Source: Scleromitrula shiraiana
Lineage: Eukaryota > Ascomycota > Leotiomycetes > Helotiales > Sclerotiniaceae
NCBI GenBank assembly: GCA_028455995.1
Contig: JABELC010000007.1
Coordinates: 1,916,001 to 1,980,000 of the forward strand
Length of the DNA stretch: 64,000 nt
Reading direction: 5' to 3'
Shown: piece by piece, positions 58,569 through 64,000 of the stretch
Position numbering within the stretch: position 1 is the stretch's first letter
How the letters are laid out: the number at the start of each line of letters is the position of its first letter
Notes under the pieces: generated by a model
The model's database searches: none
What the model saw: the letters and a program-made list of their open reading frames with translations, nothing else
Told to the model about the DNA's origin: nothing
Translations under genes and position numbers: made by a program

Positions 58569-58915
58569 GACACGTTAGTAGTCACGTGTTCCAAAAATTT
58601 GTTGCATATCTCCAAAATGCTAAAAAAGACCAACACTTTTTTGGTTTGGATACTAGTCACGTTTTGGTAGGTTTTTGTTGCATATCTTCAAAACGCTTTT
58701 TAGGATATTGAAAAATTTAAAATATTAAAAGAGTTTTATTTAAGAAAGAGACACGTGCTAGTCACATGCTGGAAAGTTTTGTTGCATATCTGCAAATTCA
58801 AACGCTCTTTTGAGAGTTTTAGGAATAGTTGAATATTTTAGATCATAATGGACACGTGCAGTCACGTTTTTTGAGACATTTGTTGCATCTCTGAAAGACA
58901 GCCCTTTTTTGAAAT
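58569..58915 (+). repeat. Four degenerate copies of a roughly 50-bp core, 80-100 bp apart
   Basis: The core runs GACACGTGCTAGTCACGT, then a G/A/T stretch, then TTTGTTGCATATCT and CAAA-CGCT-TTTT. Copies start near 58569, 58647, 58750 and 58851. All keep AGTCACGT or AGTCACAT and TTTGTTGCATATCT or TTTGTTGCATCTCT. The parts between cores are AT-rich and diverged. Confidence 0.8.
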
Positions 58916-59024
58916 TTAATTCGGGAGGAATTCTATTTTGATTATGTAATATACACAGACATAAGGCGGCCAATGGGTATTGGACGGACAAACGGTCTTT
59001 TGAGGTTTGTCCGCGTGGGGCTAA

Positions 59025-59259
59025 CTCTTCGTAGAAGAAAAAAGTGGACCCTATAACATTTATTCTATGTTCTAATTATTTTCTTAAATCATATATAAAA
59101 ATTAACTATTGATATAATTTAATATTAGTAAATTCCAAATTATAATAATTATTTTAATATTAATTTTACAGATTTTTATCAATTGTAAAAATATAATTTT
59201 GTTATTTATGCTGATAGTTGGGTTTGTCAAAAAAGCCCACTTTTTTCTCCTACAAAGAG
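59025..59259. mobile_element. MITE-like element with 26-bp terminal inverted repeats
   Basis: The left end CTCTTCGTAGAAGAAAAAAG continues TGGACC. The right end, read in reverse complement, is CTCTTTGTAGGAGAAAAAAG then TGGGCT. They match at 22 of 26 positions, and all four differences are transitions. The 183-bp interior is very AT-rich and has no open frame. This size and layout fit a non-autonomous DNA transposon. A target-site duplication is not clear, and the inverted similarity may run 10-15 bp further out. Confidence 0.65.
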
Positions 59260-61255
59260 GCTGAATACCCCGTGGATGGGATAAAGTTGAGACAACATGA
59301 AAAGAACGATCGAATGTATGTGAAAGAATGAGATGAGATTGAACGAACGATAGAATAGATGGATGCGTGTGAGGAAGGATCGAGGTGGGTGAGTTTCAGC
59401 TACATAGGTATGACGTATGGGGCGGGAGTGTGAAGGATGGGATGGTTAGATGGGAAGGAACGAGTGATTGGTAAGTGTGGTGTAAGGGATGGATAGGGAG
59501 TTCGGAGAGAAGGGTCGAGGCGGCAAGGAAGGGGAGACCGATGATTTTAAATCATCGGATTGTATGGACAGTTGGGGCTATGAATGGCGTTAACGGGTAT
59601 GTATACAGAGACCTGTATCCAGTTAGAGCCCCGAGTTCACGAGTCACAATGTGGGAGGCCTGGGGAGTGACAGAGATGTGATGCTGATGCCAATGCTCCC
59701 ATGTAGTTATGTTGAGAGACATCCGTTGAATATCAAACGTGCTGATGATGACTGGAATCGGTGCTCATAGGATACAGTAGTCGACATCAAACGTGCTGAT
59801 AGCGTGGCATAGTATCGCTCGCTGATACCGATGCTGAGTAGAGATTACCGGTACGTACAGTGGCGATTACGCACTTTGATCCCTCCAAGGTATCCATTTA
59901 TGAAGTGTCTGCCTGTCTACTTACTGTCTGTAGACATGAGACATGTATCACGACAGTTACGAGGTGATGGGTTGTTTCATTCCCCCTGACCCTGACATGG
60001 CATTGCAGATCTGGGCTTATGTGCTTTTGCATATGTATGCAAATAGGTATGTAGATGTATGTGGTAGGTATGGTTGATTACCAATTTAATCTCGGGATCT
60101 GATGTGAGAACATGAATGAATGTTATGCTTAGCGCGCGGATTTAGGATATGGATATTGAATCGTGTATTTCCTGCAGGATCTGTGAAGGTACTTTCTGTA
60201 CATAGTAAGTGTATACGTACTATGTATAGAACGGATCAGAGATAAGACATAGGAATGTGGAGATTTTGATACGAAAGAAAAGGACACGAGATCTAGGGAC
60301 GGTTTTTTTCGAGTATTGGGGATCGTGAGGCTAGGAAAAAAGATTCGGATTGAATGGATTGTCCGGGTCTAAATTAATATGCTTCTAGATGGAAATTTCA
60401 TTTGATACTAATTATCTAGTAACTCACTTATACAACAGTTAAAGTTCGAACGACGGGGACGGGATGTACCTAATAAGACTTAGATTATGGTAGTAAAGCA
60501 AGTAGAGTTTTTCTAAAGTCCTTCTTTTCGTTCTTTTCGTTCTTTCTGTCTTTTTCGTCTTTTTCGTCAACTTGCTAGTTCTTGCGCAAAGCAAAGCAAA
60601 GCAAAGCACAGTCATGCCATGCATTTGACATAATGTATAGTCAGCCACTTATCTAAGTAGATCTTAGATGAAGAGTTTACGGGTATTAGACAGACTATAG
60701 TCTATAGACTATAAACTATAGATTATAGACTATAGACTAATCTAGCTATGGTAAGATACTGTCAGTCAAAATGAAGGGGTGGAGAAACGAAACCGCAACA
60801 TCGGTATTCCAAAAGTCCGTGGAAAAGTTTCTTGGGTATCTTTTTTGGAAACCCCGCTTTAGTCAATTCTACCTACGGCTTTCGGACGGGGATTTCCTTT
60901 TCTATTTTGATTTGATTATTGATTATTGATGTTTAATTATCATATTGATGTTTATATATCATATTGATGTTTATATATATCATATCATCACATATCATAT
61001 TGATGTTTTCATATATAAGATTTATTTTTCTTCTTTCCTTTGTTGATACATTGATCTGATTAGAAATCCTCTCCAAGGTCAAATCCATGATATCATCATT
61101 CTTGGCTCAGGGTTATTAATTCAAAAGAGGAAATCTTATAATTTTTTTTCTATTATTATTATTATTATTATTATTTTATTTTTGTATTATATATATTATT
61201 GCATTTTCCACAACAAATAGTTTCAATCTCATTCGTGAGAAATATCTAATTAAAG
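59260..61255. other. Long spacer upstream of ABC transporter
   Basis: 2.0 kb without a credible gene. The phrase ATCAAACGTGCTGAT occurs twice (59734 and 59785). A CTTTTCGTT run lies at 60520-60560. A TATAGACTA palindromic tandem is listed separately. Several ATATCATATTGATGTTT repeats occur at 60939-61010. A TTATTATT run lies at 61153-61175. The transporter promoter must lie in the last part. Confidence 0.55.
60693..60739. repeat. Palindromic TATAGACTA tandem repeat
   Basis: Consecutive units of ACTATAGTCTATAGACTATA type with small variations (AAACTATAGATTATAGACTA). The tract is largely its own reverse complement and could fold into a hairpin or cruciform. Confidence 0.85.
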
Positions 61256-64000
61256 ATGGCGGCTCCAGAGCAAGAAGGCTTTGCCTCAATTGTTCGACAA
61301 AGAGAAAGACCTGGAAGTGGACTCATAAGATCTCTCTCAAATGCATCAGCGTTCTCAGAAAAGAGATCGAGTAGACGTTATGATGACGATGAGGAACAAT
61401 TGAGGGAACCTATTAGTATGGCGGAGGATTGGAGTCTGATGCCTGAACTTCAAGCTATGCAACAACAAGGAGAGAAAGACAAGGTTAAGGGCAGAGAATT
61501 GGGTGTCACGTGGGTAGGTTTGACGGTCAAGGGTATTGGAGCTGATGCGGCTATTAATGAGAATGTCGGATCTCAATTCAATATTCCGAGGATCATCAAG
61601 GAAGGAAGAGGAGGATCTCCTCTCAAGACCATTCTCGAAAATACACATGGATGTGTGAAACCAGGAGAGATGCTTCTAGTATTAGGACGACCTGGAGCAG
61701 GATGCACAACTTTACTCAAGATGTTAGCAAACAACAGAGCGGGTTATGCGGAGGTAGAAGGAGATGTACATTTTGGAACGTTGAATCACAAGGAGGCGGC
61801 TCAATATCGAGGACAAATCGTCATGAATACGGAAGATGAATTGTTTTTCCCTACATTGACGGTGGGACAAACAATCGACTTCGCTACCCGTATGAAGGTT
61901 CCTCATCACTTACCATCAAATATCCAAAATCCGGTCGAATACCAACAACAGAGTAGAGATTTACTCCTCAGATCCATGGGGATCTCTCATACTCATGACA
62001 CAAAGGTTGGAAACGAATTCGTAAGGGGTGTTTCCGGTGGTGAGCGCAAACGTGTCAGTATCATCGAGACTTTGGCTACCAGAGGTAGTGTCAATTGTTG
62101 GGATAACTCCACCAGAGGTTTGGATGCCAGTACCGCGTTGGAATATACAAAGGCTATAAGAGCTTTGACGGATATTTTCGGCTTAGCTAGTATCGTTACT
62201 TTGTATCAGGCGGGTAATGGTATCTATAATCTTTTTGATAAGGTTCTGGTTTTGGATGAGGGCAAACAGATTTACTATGGTCCAATGAAGCAGGCTAGGC
62301 CATTCATGGAAGAGTTGGGATTCGTTTGCGATAATGCTGCTAATGTCGCTGATTTCCTAACTGGAGTTACGGTATGAAGTTTCCTTCTCAAATGTTTCTT
62401 CCTTAAATTTATGTGCTAACGACGATTGATAACATAGGTACCAACTGAGCGAAAGATTCGAGCTGGTTTCGAAAACCGATGTCCCAGAAATGCGGATGAG
62501 ATTCGAGATGCTTATAACAACAATCCTATCCGAGCAAAAATGGAAGAAGATTACAACTACCCCACAACCGACACAGCCAAACAACGAACATCCGATTTTT
62601 GCGAATCGGTGGAGCATGAAAAACATCCCCAACTTCCAAAGAAATCTCCCATGACTGTGGGCTTCATCACCCAAGTCAAAGCTTGCGTCATTCGACAATA
62701 TCAGATTCTCTGGGGTGACAAAGCAACTTTCATTATCAAGCAACTCAGCACCTTCGTCCAGGCCCTTGTAGCCGGTTCTCTCTTCTACGATGCTCCTAAT
62801 AACAGTGGCGGTCTGTTCGTCAAATCTGGTGCTCTATTTCTCTCCCTCCTCTTCAACGCCCTTCTCGCTATGTCCGAAGTAACCGATTCCTTCTCTGGAC
62901 GACCCGTTCTCGCAAAGCATAAAGCATTTGCTCTTTATCACCCAGCTGCTTTCTGTATTGCTCAAATTGCTGCCGATATACCTGTTTTGCTCGTTCAGAT
63001 ATCACATTTCTCACTGGTTCTTTACTTCATGGTTGGGTTGAAACAAACCGCCGGGGCTTTTTTCACCTACTGGATTCTTATCTTCGCGACTACCATGTGC
63101 ATGACAGCTTTGTTCAGATCGATTGGAGCAGGATTTAGGACTTTTGATGCTGCAAGTAAGGTATCGGGTTTCGTTCTCAGTGCCTTGATTATGTACACTG
63201 GGTATATGATTCAAAAGCCTAAGATGCATCCTTGGTTCGTTTGGATCTACTGGATCGACCCAATTGCATACGGATTCTCTGCCATTCTAGCAAACGAGTT
63301 TGAAGGTCAAGTTATTCCGTGTGTTGGGAACAATCTCGTACCGAATGGAGAGGGGTATATAGATTCTGCATTCCAGGCTTGCGCTGGTGTAGGTGGTGCT
63401 TTACCTGGTGCTACCAGTGTTACTGGTGAACAGTATCTGGCTTCCTTGTCCTATTCGTCTTCGAACATTTGGAGAAACTTTGGAATCATTTGGGCTTGGT
63501 GGGCGTTCTTCGTTGGTTTGACTATCTATTCGACAAGTAATTGGAGTTCATCCGCTGGAAAGAATGGATTCTTGTTGGTTCCAAGAGAGAAGGCGAAGAA
63601 GAACATCCCGGCATTGCAGAATGATGTAGAGTCTATGCCAGCTAATTCTGGTCGCCCTTCTTCTGAAGATACAAAGGTCGTTGACACTTCTGACGATCAA
63701 TTGATGCGAAATACGTCCGTTTTCACCTGGAAGAATCTAACTTATACGGTCAAGACTCCATCTGGTGATCGGGTTCTCCTCGATAATGTACAAGGATGGG
63801 TTAAGCCTGGTATGTTAGGAGCACTTATGGGATCATCTGGAGCCGGAAAGACCACTCTTCTTGATGTATTGGCACAACGCAAAACCGATGGTACGATCAA
63901 AGGATCCATTCTTGTAGATGGTCGACCCCTCTCTGTTAGTTTTCAACGATCTGCAGGTTACTGTGAACAGTTGGATGTACATGAACCACTTTCCACCGTT
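61256..64000 (+). CDS. PDR-type ABC-G transporter, 5' part (continues beyond window)
   Basis: Exons 61256-62371 and 62438-64000+ are in phase and give the first 893 residues of what should be a protein of about 1,500. The order is NBD1-TMD1-NBD2-(TMD2), as in pleiotropic drug resistance pumps. NBD1 has GRPGAGCTT (144-152), where cysteine replaces the Walker A lysine, as usual in this family. It also has VSGGERKRVS (about 259-268) and CWDNSTRGLDAST. The first membrane domain follows (SLLFNALLAMSEVTDSFSGR, WIYWIDPIAYGFSAI, NEF). NBD2 has a canonical GSSGAGKTTLLD near residue 840. The extracellular loop with paired cysteines lies before TMD1's last helix. Such plasma-membrane pumps export fungicides and plant defence compounds. 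The substrate cannot be read here. The gene is cut off at the window edge and is not truncated by mutation. Confidence 0.95.

Noticed and set aside
59475..59681. 68-codon plus-strand frame in the transporter upstream region
   Set aside because: No recognisable protein features and no intron or neighbour support.

Overview
The window is nuclear DNA of a filamentous ascomycete. Genes carry several short GT-AG introns (about 45-190 bp) with CTRAC-like branch points. The proteins read best as Leotiomycetes (Helotiales), and Sclerotiniaceae is my best guess; that placement is an inference from remembered protein similarity, not a search. I reconstructed exon joins by hand, checking that reading phase is kept across each junction.

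Layout. 0.6-10.2 kb: a saccharopine-dehydrogenase-like oxidoreductase, ribosomal protein eL43, a secreted GH79 glycosidase, an unrecognised 328-residue protein and two decayed ORFs. 10.5-11.8 kb: three tRNA genes (Asp with intron, Trp, Lys with intron). 12.9-14.6 kb: an ACC-synthase-like aminotransferase. 15.9-16.6 kb: a minus-strand ORF interrupted by a 163-bp piece of 28S rRNA. 17.0-18.8 kb: the splicing factors Rds3/PHF5 and a pinin-family protein, transcribed divergently from a 318-bp spacer. 19.4-24.5 kb: an epoxide-hydrolase-like enzyme and a RING+PHD protein. 27.2-30.8 kb: mitoribosomal mL46 and a D-amino-acid-oxidase-like flavoenzyme. 35.8-39.4 kb: an Itc1-like chromatin remodelling subunit. 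41.7-52.5 kb: Alg8, a possible 73-residue membrane protein, an Emp46/47-type lectin, a Pex26-like peroxin and a PARN/CAF1-type deadenylase. 54.3-61.2 kb: an accessory-looking zone with repeats and two pseudogenes (serine hydrolase, MFS transporter). 61.3-64.0 kb: the 5' part of a PDR-type ABC transporter that runs off the window.

Most intact genes are core housekeeping functions: translation (eL43, mL46, tRNAs), splicing (Rds3, pinin), chromatin (Itc1), N-glycosylation and ER-Golgi transport (Alg8, lectin), peroxisomes (Pex26-like) and mRNA turnover (PARN-like). They are separated by unusually long AT-rich spacers full of microsatellites.

The least explained structures are four. First, a purine-rich repeat element occurs in two copies in opposite orientation about 21-22 kb apart (about 32.0-33.2 kb and 54.35-55.08 kb). 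Second, the 28S fragment lies inside a reading frame, which becomes open and in phase when the fragment is ignored. Third, four degenerate copies of a sequence about 50 bp long, 80-100 bp apart, lie at 58.57-58.92 kb. Fourth, next to them is a 235-bp AT-rich element with 26-bp terminal inverted repeats (59.03-59.26 kb). The last two, element copy B and both pseudogenes sit in one decaying block upstream of the ABC transporter.
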